Positions 14,205 to 27,959 are shown, counted from the first letter of the stretch. The stretch is 64,000 bases of DNA from Schizochytrium sp. TIO01 (GCA_004764695.1 SMSO01000032.1:704501-768500); one strand, 5' to 3'. Numbers and translations: made by a program. The notes: generated by a model from the sequence alone, not told the origin.

Positions 14205-15076
14205 CGATATATTGTGATTCGCGATGGATTTGTTTCTTTAGTGCCGCTTGCGAACTGGCTGGCTCGCAGTCTTTTGCGCAAAAAGGAGGAAATATGCGCC
14301 TTTGGAGTTGAGAGTTTAAAAAGTTTCTTTTAGTTTGAAGCAAACACATATAAAACTTTTCAGTTACTACCGCTTTAATTAAAACTAAAATGTTTTTTTG
14401 TTTTTTTAAAATAAACATTTTGAACGCGCTTTTAAAATGTTGACGCTAGACTTACACAGTAGGGTTACTACAGATCAAATAAATATTTTGAAACAAAATT
14501 GTTAAGAATATGGAAGAGCACCTGGCGGGCCTGATTTCTGTTGCTTAATTTTGTCAACATAGTTAGCGAATAGCGAACATGCGCCTTGCTTTCACTTTGT
14601 GAGCTGGGCTAGTAAAAGTTAGACGTTTACTCACAACAAGAGTCAATATGGGAGACGAAGCAGTAGTACCGTATTGTGAAAAGGTTGTGAAAGGGTATGA
14701 AAAACTACAAAGAAAAGAAGTTAAGAAGATAAGCAATAAAAGTTTAAAATGAAATTGTTCTTAAAAGGAATTGCGCAGTCTTTCTATTTTCTCCAGTGAG
14801 CCTGATGGTTATATTTGAAATTAATTTTAATCCATTGAGCGATCAAAGTTGATCAGAAAGAAGAGTCCGGGCATGACGTTCGCGAGAACCTAGAGATGAT
14901 GATTCTCCAGGGCCAAACGAGGTGCCTAGCTTTAGCCCAAGCACAGAGGGTGCTGGGAGGACGAGGATAGGAGGGTGCTGTTGCCTGTTCCTTCTTCGGC
15001 ACCAGAGCCGAGCCGCGACGATTGACTCACACCGCCGAGAGAGACCATCTTACTGACCTAGCAGCCTGTCCAGTCC

Positions 15077-15101
15077 TTTTTTTTTTTTTTTTTTTTTTTT
15101 T
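15077..15101. repeat. Poly-T tract (T25)
   Basis: An uninterrupted run of about 25 T. Confidence 0.95.
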
Positions 15102-15754
15102 CAACGTGAAAAGTTTAAAAGGAAAGGAGGGAAGAATAAAGAAAGTGGTCAAAAGTTGATTTTCCCAGATATTAGAAGAAAAAAAGTAAAAAAGTTTATG
15201 TTTTCAAAAAGAATTCCTTTGGAAAGAGTAAGGAAGTTTTTAAAAGTAATGGAAAACTTGGTAGACCTATTATTCAAGAAGGCGGCAAAATGTGTATAGA
15301 TAGCTTTTGCAGGCGAAAGGGAGCTTCATTACATTTGTACCTTCGCGAGGTTTCTTTTCTGTCCCTCCCCCTTCCCCTTTCCTCTGTTTCTTGACTTTGC
15401 TCTGATCAATATACTTTGTCGTGACTACAGCTGAGATGCTGATTCTTCTTCGCTTCCGAGTTTCTTCTTCCACCCTCCTCTGACTCTCTCTTCTTACCCC
15501 TTTTAAATATTATTTTAATATTTATCAAAAATATTTTGGCTCGAGAAATATTAGAAAAAGAGTAAAAGTGATTCAAACTCACTCCCAATGCTAAAAAGCT
15601 CATGCTGAGGCTTTTGTGTCTCTCTCGCATGACAGATATTGAACGACCAATGCATTCATACATCCCTACCTAAAGTACTTAAAATATGACCATCCGCCGC
15701 AATCTCAAAAACTAGTTTTATGAAAACCTACCTCTCTATTCTGCTTCGAAAAGA

Positions 15755-15862
15755 CTTTTTTTCTTTTCTTTTCTTTTCTTTTTCTTCTCAACTCTTCTCC
15801 TCAACTCTTTTCAATTCTTTTCAACTCTTTTCAATTCTTTTCTTTTTCTCCTTCTTCCTCTT
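15755..15862 (+). repeat. Polypyrimidine tract upstream of AQP-A
   Basis: About 108 bases made almost wholly of TTTTC, CAACTCTTTT and CAATTCTTTT units on the + strand, ending about 300 bases before the AQP-A start codon. It may lie in the promoter or distal leader. A role is inferred from position only. Confidence 0.7.
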
Positions 15863-16035
15863 AGTGGTGCTGCGTCGCCAGCCTGAAGACCAGACTCAGC
15901 TCAGAGGGCGCACAGCAAACAAAGAAAGAAACAAACCTACAATCTCCAGCAACCCGCTGACATTTTTGTTGGACGCACCCAAGCCACAGCCAAAGCCGAG
16001 CAAGAGTCGGTCAAGCTACCAGCCGGCAGGCAACA

Positions 16036-16049
16036 GCAAACCCGAAACT
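16036..16049 (+). promoter_or_regulatory. Upstream element of AQP-A (GCAAACCCGAAACT)
   Basis: It matches 12 of 14 positions of the element GCAAATCCCAAACT found before AQP-B and AQP-C, in the same orientation, and ends 115 bases before the AQP-A ATG. It may be a transcription-factor site or part of the core promoter/leader. No transcription start is known. Confidence 0.5.
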
Positions 16050-16077
16050 CGAAGACCTCGAACCACCAAACCCGAAA

Positions 16078-16096
16078 CAAGCAAGCAAGCAAGCAA
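16078..16096. repeat. (AAGC) array in the AQP-A upstream region
   Basis: About four to five AAGC units between the upstream element and the start codon. AAGC arrays recur at 324-370, near 11,798 and at 43,099-43,142. Confidence 0.9.
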
Positions 16097-16139
16097 GTGA
16101 GCCAAGCTCCAAGCTCCAAGCAGCTGACACTTGTAAAGG

Positions 16140-16151
16140 CAACATTACATC
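16140..16151 (+). promoter_or_regulatory. Start-proximal motif CAACATTACATC of AQP-A
   Basis: The same motif precedes the other two aquaporins, as CAACATTACGTC at 29,231 and CACCATTACTTC at 47,024. Here it lies 13 bases before the ATG. Its conservation suggests a common 5' leader inherited with the genes. Confidence 0.45.
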
Positions 16152-16164
16152 CAAAACAGAAATC

Positions 16165-17187
16165 ATGATTGTCGGTGATGAGGAACTCGGCCAGGGCCAG
16201 CAGGTCCGCAACGGCGGCATGGCCTCCCCTGAGCAGCCCGTCAGCATGAACATGAACGGATTCCAGCACAACGATGAGAAGAGCATTGAGCCCCAGAGCC
16301 TTCAGAAGCGCTACGTCGCCTGGGTCCAGTCTCTTCGCCAGAACCCCACCGAGTCTTCTGATGAGATGCGCACCCCTACCTTCACCCGTGAGCTCATTGC
16401 TGAGTTCATTGGTTGCTTCATCCTCATCCTCTTTGGCTGCGGTATGAACGCGACTGCCACTCTCTTCGCTGCAAACGCTGGTCTTTTCCAGGTATCAGTT
16501 GTTTGGGGCTTCGCTGTTATTCTTGCCGTCTGGACCGTCGGCTCTGTCTCTGGTGCTCACATTAACCCTGCCGTGAGTTTCGCCCTCTGCCTCCTTCGCC
16601 CCGAGGCCTTCCCCGCGTGGAAGCTCGTGCCTTACTGGATTGCTCAACTTGTTGGCTGCTTCTTTGGTGCTGCCATTGTTTACCTCATGATGGGTACCTC
16701 CATCCAGTCTTTTGAGGACGTCAACGGCCTCGTCCGTGGTGAATTGGGAAGCGAATGGTCTGCCTCCATCTTCAGCATGTACTACCCGAACCCTGGTTTC
16801 CGCAACAACGCCGACCTTAACTGGGCTTACGGCCATGTCTCCACTGCTGGTTCCCTCGGCTGCGAGTTCCTTGGTACTGCTATTCTCATGTTCTCCATTC
16901 TTGCAATGAACGATGCCCGCAACCAGATGCGCCTTTCTCCTGGTGCCGCTGCTTGGGGTGTCGGTATGGTTATTATGCTTCTCGTTGCTCTCTTTGGTGC
17001 CATCAACCAGGCTGGCTACAACCCTGCCCGTGACCTTGGTCCCCGTCTCCTTGCTGCCTGCGCTGGCTGGGGCGAGATGGCCTTCCCTGGCCCCAAGGGT
17101 GGCTTCTGGGTCTACACCATCGGCCCTCTCCTCGGTGCCCCCTTTGGAGGTGCCATCCACGACTTTGTGCTCATGCGTGGCCTGTAA
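16165..17187 (+). CDS. Aquaglyceroporin (MIP family), AQP-A
   Basis: This 340-residue membrane channel probably passes glycerol, other small polyols and water. Predicted membrane segments lie at about 77-100, 108-127, 152-175, 230-250, 262-282 and 313-336. The two pore half-helices carry NPA at 134-136 (in SGAHINPAV) and NPA at 286-288, followed by Arg289-Asp290. NPARD is the GlpF-type signature, and Trp114 falls where GlpF has its selectivity-filter Trp. The N-terminal tail (about 75 residues, Gln/Asn/Met-rich) is hydrophilic and cytoplasmic by family topology. The gene is a single uninterrupted frame from ATG, with codons leaning strongly to C/T endings, as in a well-expressed gene. It is the most diverged of the three paralogues here (roughly 40% identical by eye) but shares the pre-TM1 RY...PTES...MR.P block and the exact C-terminal MRGL. 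Actual solute preference cannot be read from sequence. Confidence 0.97.
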   Translation: MIVGDEELGQGQQVRNGGMASPEQPVSMNMNGFQHNDEKSIEPQSLQKRYVAWVQSLRQNPTESSDEMRTPTFTRELIAEFIGCFILILFGCGMNATATLFAANAGLFQVSVVWGFAVILAVWTVGSVSGAHINPAVSFALCLLRPEAFPAWKLVPYWIAQLVGCFFGAAIVYLMMGTSIQSFEDVNGLVRGELGSEWSASIFSMYYPNPGFRNNADLNWAYGHVSTAGSLGCEFLGTAILMFSILAMNDARNQMRLSPGAAAWGVGMVIMLLVALFGAINQAGYNPARDLGPRLLAACAGWGEMAFPGPKGGFWVYTIGPLLGAPFGGAIHDFVLMRGL

Positions 17188-20100
17188 AAAACATCGTATG
17201 CTTTTGCAAAACAACGACAACAACAATACTCATCTACCATCATGTGTCTAGCTGTCCCGATGTTTGTACTACGTTACCCCTCAAATACTCTTCATTTATT
17301 TCTCTTTCTAATCTCGAAACCTTTTTTTATAATATCATCTAGTCCTCAGGTTTGATGATACTCGCACTAAGTTATAAGCCGATTTATCTAATTTTCCAAG
17401 TCTCCATTCTCGTTCCTTCACCCTGCTCGCATGAGACTGTGAATTACCCGGCATCACGCGGAACTTCGATCTTTGAGGGAAATTGTATGACTTCATTTAC
17501 TCACCCGATGTAAGTTTGTGAACAGGTCTCGAGCTCGAAATTGCGCACATAGTTATGTTGTCTGATATACCAATTATAGTATCGAAGTAGTTGTTCAAGT
17601 GTCTGTCATATGACCAAGAAGATACAGCTTCAGCAATGTTTATTTCGTCGAAGCAATCATCACCCTTGACTAACTCTTTGCTGGTTAAATCCCTTGTGTC
17701 AACTTTTTAATTATTTGCCACAGTTCGCATAATGATATTTCTGATACATCAAGCCTGGGGCAAGTATAAAGGTGAAAATGTTCCCAGTATCTAGAACCTA
17801 TCGTCATGGTGCATGGAATTGCAGATTCACGTGCCTTCCTTTTGCGGTTCACATTTTCCTATAAAAGTTATTTATAGAAAACTCTACTCATAATACCTCC
17901 ACTAGTAGTTCTCTTACGATCCTGCTGGCCTTCATATGTTCGGAACTGAGTGTCTCCCAAAAGGGAGCTGGGGCGTACTAACCCACTTAGCATAATATCT
18001 ACTGTACCCGAGGATGAATCTGGATCAGAAAGAGTTCATTGCAACCTATATAACAGGTCGGTCTGACTCAGGTTGGCCCATAATAAGAGTAAGAAAAGGC
18101 AAATTGTCATTCATTTTATCGTCCATTCCAGTATGTTTTGGGCGACATTAGCGGTCGTGCTGGCGAAAGAGAAGGATAGCAAAGGCTCTGGAGGCATTAG
18201 CTTTGTTTCTGTGCAATTTTGGCGTTCAATAGAACCGAGGGGCCCTTTCAGTAACATTCGTTTCACTCGTTTCACTCGTGTCTACGCAGATTATGTTGCT
18301 GATGGCCAGTTTGGCCCCTCATGGCGGGTCTTTCATTATTTTAGTGCAACGATGGAGCCGCTTTAGCTTTGAAAGAGGGTCTATAGCAAGTAGAAACACA
18401 GGCAAAACTGAGGGTGAGATGGAAGGCAAGGGCGCGGTGGAAGAAAATGCAAGAGTGAAGAGGCAAACAAGGCTGAGCCTGAAGCACACGAAGGTTTACT
18501 CGAATTAAGTCCATGGAGATGCTGGGCCGGGGAGCACTTGGCCGAGTGCAGACGTCAAAGGAGGGAAAAGTGAGTCTCTGGCCCAGCTTGTGGGAGATAC
18601 GCAGATAAAGTTGACAAGGAGGTTAAACACACAACCAAGGCCTTGCTCTGGCAGATTCAATTCGAGGAGAGATGGTGTTTTTCTGATTTGAACTCCTAGG
18701 AAAGCGAAAAGCAAGTCTCTTAGTTGCGCTTCACCTGTTCTCCACCCTGCCTGGACACGTCAGAAACAGCAGAAAAAAACAGGAACTCCTATATGAATAT
18801 AGATATCAGGTGATCTTCAACCATCATTGCCGTAGTCAATACGAGCATGGGAAATCAAAAAAATCTAGAGTAAGATTTGCCCTCAAACCATGATTGGCAG
18901 TCCATGACTTCTGCATGAAAAGTAGCACATGATGGCGCTCGTTCAAAACAGTGGCCGAAGGGAGGCCCAGGCTTTACCAAAATCAACTATAGACCTCTAA
19001 TAGGTTGCGGAAACATCTTAGGTAGACTTCGATGCAGTCAATACAGATGAACAGGAAGGAGAATATACTTTCCAGTACTAGATCATCATCAAGTATACCT
19101 CAAACCCCTGTTGCTGAGTTGGTCGCCATAGCTCATCCATACTCCGTGGACATTTTCTTGCTTCTCTCGCACTATTTCAACCTTATTTTCATGAATACAC
19201 GAAAGAATAGAGTCAGCGGAGTTCTTGGATGCTGTCAACCGAGGAAGTACAGGAAGGACCACCGTACGAAGATATGCAAGATTTGGCTTTGGCTTCGACA
19301 TTCGGTGCATCATATTGTTTTTGAAGAAGCTCAAGTTAGCTAAAACCTTTATTTAGCTATGATGTGGAGTTCGGCTACGCGATAGAAAACCTCATCGGCA
19401 CTCTCCCTTCTTTTATCTCCAGTTCTGCAAATTAAACTGTGCTGACTTTTCTTGGGTGGAAAAAAGTACTACCTTCCTGGGCACCTACCAACTTGGATTG
19501 TTTCATTACTGAATCTGTAGCAGGATGAAGCTGGTGTAGGATCGATCTCTTAATTAATGGCAATAAATTCCAACCTTTGGTCTTTGCTATATGCGTACAC
19601 ATGCGCTACCTAGCCACAAAATAGGTCGTAAATGATCAAAACAGCCTCGTTGCATTTCCTGATTCATATTTCGCATGCCTAGTCTGTCGAGTGGAACGAG
19701 ATCCGAGAGCTCTCATCTTCAGATAAATCCGTCCCAGAACGAGGCCATTGGAAGCTATAGCAGTCTTTGCCTTAACATCATTTGTGTAGTTGCGAGTCAG
19801 AAAACAAACGATGAGAACCGTGGCATAAGCAAAGAGCATAAACAAACCAGTATTAAAGCAGTCAACAATCTATGTATGAAGAACTGTAGCGGAATTGTCC
19901 TTTTCAAATTCCCAGACTTTCTTGCAAGGCAGTATCTCTATTTTAAAGCGTCTATTAAATTAGAATGATACTGTCCGAGTCTTCAGCAACATGCGAGACA
20001 TAGCAAGTTCAAATTGTAGACTCCTATGGCTTGTCTGCATACACTTCACTCTACCCACCGTCCCATCATGTATTCGACATTTTAGAAAATCTCTGTCCTA

Positions 20101-23100
20101 GCGCATGGGTTCTTGAGCTTATATATCTGCAAATCAAAATCTAGTTCTTCTTCCTTTTCTAAAACCAATCACCAAGATAGTTCATTCTTGAGCTGATGAT
20201 GAAAAATAATCATTCAAGTCTAGCTTTGCTGCAATAGTCAATGCGAATAATTCATACGTTCTGCTACGACTTTCACCTCTAAAGCTGCTTGCGACTTCAA
20301 TTAACGGAGATTCAAAACAGTGTCTTCCCTCAGGAACGTCAACGAGACTGTTTTTGACAAAGGAACAATTTTTCTTCCCTAAAATTCATAAAGCTTGAAG
20401 AGGTAGCTGCGCAATCCTTTGTGTAAGAGAAAAGCGTAAATTCTGAAATTGTCAAGCTACCTCCAATTTTTGAGTTCCTCCATTATCTTGTCTTCAATGA
20501 AAAATATACATAGCAGCAACTGTGATGGTGGCGAAATTTCATTTGACAATACAAACCTTAGACATGACACTAACCTTAGTAAGAATTGAAACCTCTTAAG
20601 CCAAAGGTAACCTGACCTACTTTTCCAGGACTTGACTGAGGGAATGTTGCGCTGAGTGCGAAAGAGAAGTCTAAATTTGGTCAGCATGCACCTTCTAGAG
20701 ATACTAAGCAGCATGCATTGCATGCATTCATATTTTGCAGGCACGCAAAAGCAAAGTTCTCGCATAATTTGATCGCTCTACTCATTTCTCCTAATGTAGT
20801 ACGTTCAACAGAACAAAACCCAATGAAGCTTGTTCTCGCAACGAGGATCTCGTTTAAAAACAACATTTCGAACGCGGCCAACAAAGAAATCCTCAACGCG
20901 TAGTTAGCTGACAACGCTAACTTGATGCTTGAATTTTTCGCGGAACGTTAAATCCCAAATGACTATGATCCATGTTTTTTTCTTGGATCGCTTGAACTAC
21001 AGCTGAGGTCTGTTCTTCACAGCAACAACAAGAATAATCGAGGGAAGACAAATGAGACACACTCAAATTTGTTTGCGTAGGTCAAAGATGTTTCACTTGA
21101 AGATTTGCCAATTTGAATATGCTAAATTTTGACTAGTCCGCTCCGCTTGAAGTATTTTCTTGGTCTTCAAGCGGTCCACATTTCGTCCATGAGCAATTCA
21201 GAGGTAGTCCAACAGAGGTGAGCAAGATCTTAAACCGCCAAAACCCTGGGCTATACCTTTTCTGGTGACTTCAGCATTTAAATGCTACGATTTAGTGGTT
21301 TACATCTTCACATCCTTAAACGTGGCATGGTAGTTGTTGAACTGACCTTGGGAAGTTTCTTCTTCGCGCAACATTCTGCAGATCACTGCTTGTCAATCAT
21401 CTTCCCCAGGCTAGGCGAATACACAGATGAGAACGGTCAACTCCAGTAGTAAGTCGCCCAGCTCGCTGATTCCGTCCCTGTCAGTCGCTCTCCTCTCATG
21501 CGCTAAGAACTCTCTCGTTCAGTCTTTGCGTTGGAAACAAGAAAAACTGATGGCTTTAGCCGTGTCTAAAACTTCTCATTGAGATCTCGAGGCCGACTTT
21601 TGTGGACAGCCTTGGTCACTCACAAAGGTTTAAGGATGTCTGATCCAATAATCGACGTCAAAAAGTTTTTTCTTTTTCCTTTTACTCTTTTTTTTCCCTC
21701 ATGGGACCTCATTCCAATCTCAACAGCTGGATCTGCTATGTGAATATCTGTTGACTTGTGCGTTTTGCTGCTGTAATGAGAATGCCGTGAGCCACGAAGT
21801 TTGAGCGTGTGGTGAATTCGATCAAGTACTTTCGCTGCGTTTTTGAAAGCACTAATTTACCCCTTCCTTCCTCAAGGACAAAAAAATGCCAATTCACGAA
21901 TCCACAGTGAAGGTCCATGCAAGCAAACGTAGCCACTTTGGTCAATGGCAGTGTTTAATGAGAAAGGTAACAACACAATTGCATCAAGACGAATGCCTAA
22001 AGGTTGTCCAAACAAGACATACTTAAAGTGGCTTGAGAAAGATGACCGCATGTTCCAGAGGTACTGATCAACTCATCGTATCAGAATGTTAAGAAAGAGC
22101 CGGGTATGAAATAATAGAAGATGCATGAGGGTTGTCAAGTTGCAGATTGCTGGTCTCCAAGTGTTACCTAGTCTGTGCGCCTCAATACAAATAAATGTGT
22201 CGTGTTGTAGTATCGTCAGATGCCACATGCAAATTTTGATTTAATTTGGCTCTTCGCAACATCTCTGTGCGCATTTAGTAAAAAAAAAAATCAGACCCTA
22301 ATAAATTGAGATCATGGGCCACAACTTGAGGGGATATTTGAAATCGATCAACCAGACATATTTTTACTTCCTGCCAACCACACGATAAAATAACGAGAAA
22401 ACACCGCCATACGAATCCCGCACCGTTTATGAGTATCAATTCCGAATGACTATCAAGCAACAGAATAAAGTAGATTGCTAGTACCAAGAGAATTTCCACT
22501 TCTTTCTATGGTGCTGCGTTCGTAAGTAGCCACCAAACATTTGATTTCTTGTAACTTGTGGAACCGCAATTTCGAAGGCCCATAGTACATTTTTCCTGCG
22601 CGAAATCAAGGCGGCCTGTCACCAGCGAGTCATCTGCTGCCTAGATGTGACGACAGCCTCCGATGCAGCTTGCCAACGCTTTGTAGCACTTCGCGTTTCG
22701 ATCTGGCAGTTGAATCTGGGTTCTCGACAGCTAAGAGCAACTTGCAATTGAGCGGGCGGGGGATTCTTAGGGTGGAAATTCTTGCTTGACGAGTTTAAAG
22801 GTTGCTTACAACTGCCTGAGGATTGCCCACTCTGACTTTGTCCTTGCGCCCGCAAAATTGAAGGTCCCGACATATTGCACACGTATTTGATGTCATCCTT
22901 GCATAATACTTACTTGGCACACATTTTGCAGGGCCACTGCGATGCACTGCTGTACTCGCTGCGTCATCATCACCAGGCACGCGGAGTCTGTTGACTTGGT
23001 CCAAGACTAAAGACTAAAGTGCGACAAAGGCCCCTTTCTTTGCTTCATCTTCAAGTGAACTTCGATTTTGCTATTTTCGCAACAGCTGGCAGCGGTGGCC

Positions 23101-23640
23101 GCGAGCGAGGACACGGAAAGAGCTTGAGCTCTCACGAATTACAGATCTTGCTACTACGCACACCTCCCTATAACAAGGTTGCATACTTGCAAAAGTCAGG
23201 AATCACGATAGTAAGGAGTGAGCTAAAATAAAATTCACCAACTCGACGAGGTGCATAAAATTTTAATTGGAAGGCGCAACAGCCGACCTCGCGAAAGCAG
23301 ATCCTACTAGCAGACGCTGTTCGTTTAGAAAAAAAAATAAAAAGAATCAGGAAAGAAATTGCATAAAAACGGAAATAACGAGCAGCCGCTTTGGCCTGAT
23401 CGACCGACTGACAGATCGATCACTCACTCATGTGCATTCCTTTCACTTCCTCCTTGTGCGTGCGTGCAAAGGTTTCAAGTTTCTATCCAATCAAGCCAGC
23501 CGGCTTCGCTTTGACAAAACTGCGGCTTCACTCTTTTCCAAAGCTCTTCTCCAACTCGAAGAAGAGGAAGTGCCCAACTTGAACGAAGAACCCGCTCATT
23601 TCCTCAAACGAGGCACCGCGTTCGCCAACCCATCTATAAT
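17188..23640. other. Long segment without supported genes, poor in microsatellites
   Basis: Unlike the left end, this stretch has almost no simple repeats; only short A or T runs occur, near 21,665 and 22,280. It contains scattered short open frames on both strands (19,032-19,343 +, 20,457-20,914 -, 22,275-22,882 -) that match nothing I recognise. Its texture would suit old decayed coding sequence or unannotated non-coding genes. The first few hundred bases are probably the AQP-A 3' region. Confidence 0.5.
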
Positions 23641-24597
23641 CAATTCCATGTACGACATAACCAGAGTGAGTGAATGAGTGAGTGAGGCATGCTTGCCCAA
23701 ATGCAGCATATATAGATAGATAGCCACGGTAGTAGGTACATCCATCATTCATACGGACATACACAACAGATGCTGGAAAGAATTGGACAGCAGCGCCGCA
23801 TTCAAAATATAAGAAGACATAAGCGGCGAACGCGCTGCCTCTGCAAATGGAAGCGTAGGTGGGATTCAGAGGCCGCTTCGGACCCTGCTTTCTTCGCACC
23901 GTTTCCTTCTGCGAGAATTCGCGGGCTTGCTTCTTCCTAAAGCCTAGCGCACTCCCTATTCCAGTTAAGTTATACCCATCCATCTATATCAATCATGGCA
24001 AAAGAAAAACAGAAAGTAAGAAACCAGCGTCATCCCCATCTTGCCAAACTTGGTCATTTACAGCTGCGCCTGCTCCATAGCGCGCTCAGGCTCGCCGGTA
24101 CCTGGCCAACTCAACGTGCCGCAGCTGCACGATGGCAGGACCTCGCCATTCATTACAACGGCACCTGAGGCGAAGGATTTGAGAAGGAGAAAGTAAGAAA
24201 GCGAGAGAGAACGTTCTGTTAACCAGCCTCGAGAACAGAACGCAAAGCGAAGAACAGAACGAGGCGAAGAACTGGAGAAACCTCGAAAGAAGCTGTGGCT
24301 GCAGTCAGGTGAAGCCCGGCTCTGGCGCGAGAAGGCACACGCCGCGAGCAGATGGAGCGTTCGAGCCCAGCTGGCGGTGGCTGCATGCAGACAGGTTCCT
24401 CGGCACCACCGCAGAGCATCGAGGGAGACTGAAGATACGAGACGAAACCAGAGGTGAGGCAAAGCGAGGCAAAGGCCTTAAGAAGTGAACAAATGAAAGT
24501 ATGAATGAATGCATGCCTGGAGTTCTTTCTGTTCACAATAGTACTTTGGAACAGGGGAGGGTTTTGGAACACGCGGGCGGGCAGGTAGAGTGAACAC

Positions 24598-24621
24598 GAG
24601 AGAACAGAACAGAACAGAACG
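24598..24621. repeat. (AGAAC) pentanucleotide array
   Basis: About five AGAAC units. Related AGAAC words also cluster at 24,210-24,265. Confidence 0.9.
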
Positions 24622-27600
24622 GCTCGCAGAGAGCAGACAGAGCGCAGGAAGGGCAGACATAGACTGTCTCGAGTGAAGGGAGGTCTCCTTACTTACCTAC
24701 TTACTTATTATAACAGGAAGGTACCGCGTGACCACGACGATGGGTTTATGGGGGAATCGACCAATTCGAATGTGAAATAGAGAAACTTGAAAGGAACTGC
24801 AGCTTAGACGGACATGCATGAAAGAAAGAAAGAAAGCTCAACGGGAAAGGGGAGACGCGCCTAATACTTAGCTAGCGATGGATAGCAGCTGCAGCCGGTA
24901 AGTAGTTCTGGAGGAGGTGCTGTCGAGGCGGAGAACTCCTCCAACTGCAAGGGGACCAATCAGAAGCGGCAGAGGTCGCCGATCCGGGGCGAGCGAGTGA
25001 GGGAGGCGAGAACGCCGAGCAGCCACAAAGTCCGCATCTCCACGGTGCTGGCGAAGGCTGATAGGCCTGCAGCACAAATCTACGAGCGAGTGCAGGTGCC
25101 TTGGGATCCTTGTGTAGGTATTTTCGCCCTTCACGAATCTATTGCCTCCGCTTTTGCTGCTACCATTTTTACTCCTTTTCTACCTGCCATAGAGATACCA
25201 TATCATATCTAGCGGCACTTTCCCTTAGTTTTTTTTATTATTTTTGTTTGTACTCGCTCATTTACTTATTTATTTATTTATTTTGCAAACTTTGAAAATA
25301 AAGAAACAAACAAAAAATCACGAAAGTATGACACCTACCTACCTTCAAGCTCCCAGAGTGGTTGTTTTTTGTTGTTTTTGTTTTTTTGTTTTGCCCAACA
25401 CAAGCGCTTTTCGCTCGATCCTGACGCGCCTTCTGTCGATAAGGCCTCGCGGACTCTTCTCCTGCGCCAGCTATCCAAGATGACGACGGCCTCCTGGCGA
25501 GCGAAAGCAGGCCGTGGTGGAGATAGGCAGCGATGTCTCATTCCAAAGCTTGAGCATTTGAAAGAGAGAAAGAGACACCTTCGCCGTACAATCTTCTTCC
25601 TATGACGCTGCGTTCAGTGTCACCTCGTCTACTGGGATTTGAATCTGACTTCCAAAACGCGGTCCACAGGTTCCCAAAGCGAGGCTCGGGTAGGACCCCC
25701 TAAGGGCTGCCTAGGCGTAAACACCGATGATCAAGACACAGGCTTCCTTTCCCTCGAGCGCGCTTGCCGCCGTTTCTCGCTCAAACTAGGATCAAGAACT
25801 TAATACTCGCCTCTCGAGGGTTATTTCTCATCATCTTTGACAAGTACACATGCCTCCGATCGGAAGAAATTCGAAGAGATAGTGCATGCTGCATCATAAT
25901 GCTGGAGGTCCTCCGCTTGAAATTCCTAACTTCTTCTTCATCTTCTTGTGGTGATTTTACACTTTGAAGATGATGATTAAAAAATAACACGAAAGCGGAC
26001 ATACACATTACAGATTTTGAAGGAAAGCTTTGGTCATTGCGGCGAATCAAACTCCTGGCCGCTCTTCTCGAAAGGCTGGCAATGTAGCACTGCAGCGTCG
26101 AGGGCCGCGGCTGAATGGTGCAGTTCCCACGCAGCCGCGCTCGCTCGATCGCTGGCCCGCACCGCTTCGCTTCCACCTGCCGACCGCCGGGCGTGCTGCA
26201 GATTCCGGGGAGAGCGAGAAAAAACTTAAATCGCTAGCGCATGACATCCACTCCTACTATAATTTGTATCCAATTTTCAGATGAATGGTCTTGCTTGTGC
26301 AAACAATAACTAGAAGCACTTGACAAAATACTACTGCTCCTTAGAGTAATTGTTTTATGAAAACCTTGAAGACTTTGATTACGTTGTTGTAAATACTCTC
26401 TTTTCTGGCCGTCATGTCCTTTCCGATCTCGCTTCAAGTCCGTCAAGACGCTCTGCATCTTGGAATGCCAGAATGCGTACGTCAAGAGCCTGCAGCTCGC
26501 TTCTTGTAGCATGGAGCACTCCTCAAAATATTCGCACATATTTGCGACATGCAATCGCATGAGCCACCCAGGCCACTCGCTCTATAGGTCAATTCACTTG
26601 TCTTCGCCACCAATCTGAAGTCCCGCAGTCTGGGACGAGAATGCCACCAACGAGCTCGGAGCTGGCATTCGTTGCCTAAAGTCAGTCTCATGAATTAATT
26701 TGAAGACGATCAATGAACTTGTCAATAATCGCCGATCTGTCGTGAGACGAAAAACGGCCGGCTGGCCAAAGGATCGCTCGCCCAGGACACCGCTACTTGC
26801 CGCCCGTGGAACCGTAGGAGGAGCCAGGAGGCGTATCTTGGCTACCTGTTTCGGCGTATCGCGCGGCCTTAGCCCGCCTTGGCTCCACGCCTAGGGGCTG
26901 GTTATGGCCCGCTAGGCAGGACACGAAACTACACCAGAACAGCTCGATCCACGACTTTTATTTCTTTCTCATTCCTCAACTCGAAGGCTCGCACATCGCG
27001 TTGAAAGTAAGCAAGGCCAGAACTCTCAAAGGCTCTTCGGTAGTAGCTAGAATTTGTTAGCTCGCGGAGATTCCAACCTCTTACAGTTTTTTAGATAAAC
27101 AAATGGTTTTGTTCAATTTCCATTAACCAGAGCAGAAGGAAAGAGTTCCTCAAGTTCCTCCTCACTTCTTCTTTCTCCTCTCTGAGCCGTATGCGATTCA
27201 GCTGTGACTTTTTTTCTCCAACATTCTTTCTCCTCCATATTTCCTCCTCACTTTCCATACCTTCTACTGCGGCATCTAGCGGGTACTACTGCTCTAAACT
27301 TATTAAGCTTAAAGTCGCAGAGGAGGAGGAAGACCAAAAAAATCTCTCTGATAGCTAGCTAGCTCTAGCTAGAAAAACAACGCTCGTACCTGTGGAAATA
27401 AACAGATGGGTTCGTCAGAGTTGGCCATCCGCTCGCTCGCCGCGAGACGCTTGCGAAGGCACCGCCTCGGTTTGGTTCTGGGCTCAACGCTGTGCTGAGA
27501 GTGCAGCCAGAGGCCGCCGGCTGGCTGCTTTGCCGCTTTGCAGGGCAGCTGAAAAGGGTTCTTCGGGCGTGCAGAAGCGCACGAGGAAAGGCGAAGGAAA

Positions 27601-27959
27601 CGAAAGAAACGAATGAATGAAAGAATGAATACCAAATGGATCTCGACGGCTCCGTCTTCGCCCACGAGGAGCGTCGAACCATAGACGATGATTGAATCCG
27701 ACACCTTCTGCGCCTATCAAATCCTGAAACATGCAGGTCATACCGACGCTGAAAGGCGCGTTGTCTGATCCATTCTCCAGTTCGTCCTCAATCCATCACG
27801 ATCTCGTCGATGTTTTGATGGCGAAGACATTGCCGATGTTGGTATCGACAGCTCAATTCATTCAAACGCGATCGTGAGAATTAGGGATCACATTAATCGC
27901 GACTGCCACGAGAAGTTTAAAAGAACTTGGGCAGGCGGAACCCAGAGTGCTCAATTACC

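Larger units (their letters stand above)
6781..15754. other. Gene-free, microsatellite-rich segment
   Basis: No open frame here resembles a protein family. The longest ones (8585-8995 +, 12176-12607 +, 12615-13028 -, 11733-12107 +) are mutually overlapping or start at non-ATG codons. Notable structure is listed separately: a 19-base direct repeat (9196), a CTT array (9695), a 13-base repeat (9931), an ATTCATAC array (12109), a GATC/AATC array (14163) and poly-T (15077). CAA (10381-10400) and GAA (13676-13692) arrays are also present. Confidence 0.6.

Noticed and set aside
16495-17226. 243-codon open frame antisense to AQP-A
   Set aside because: Same reason: mirror image of a biased coding sequence, with no recognisable domain.
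24210-24262. Cluster of AGAAC words including the palindrome AGAACGTTCT
   Set aside because: It resembles nuclear-receptor half-sites, but these receptors are not expected in protists, and the words belong to the nearby AGAAC microsatellite.
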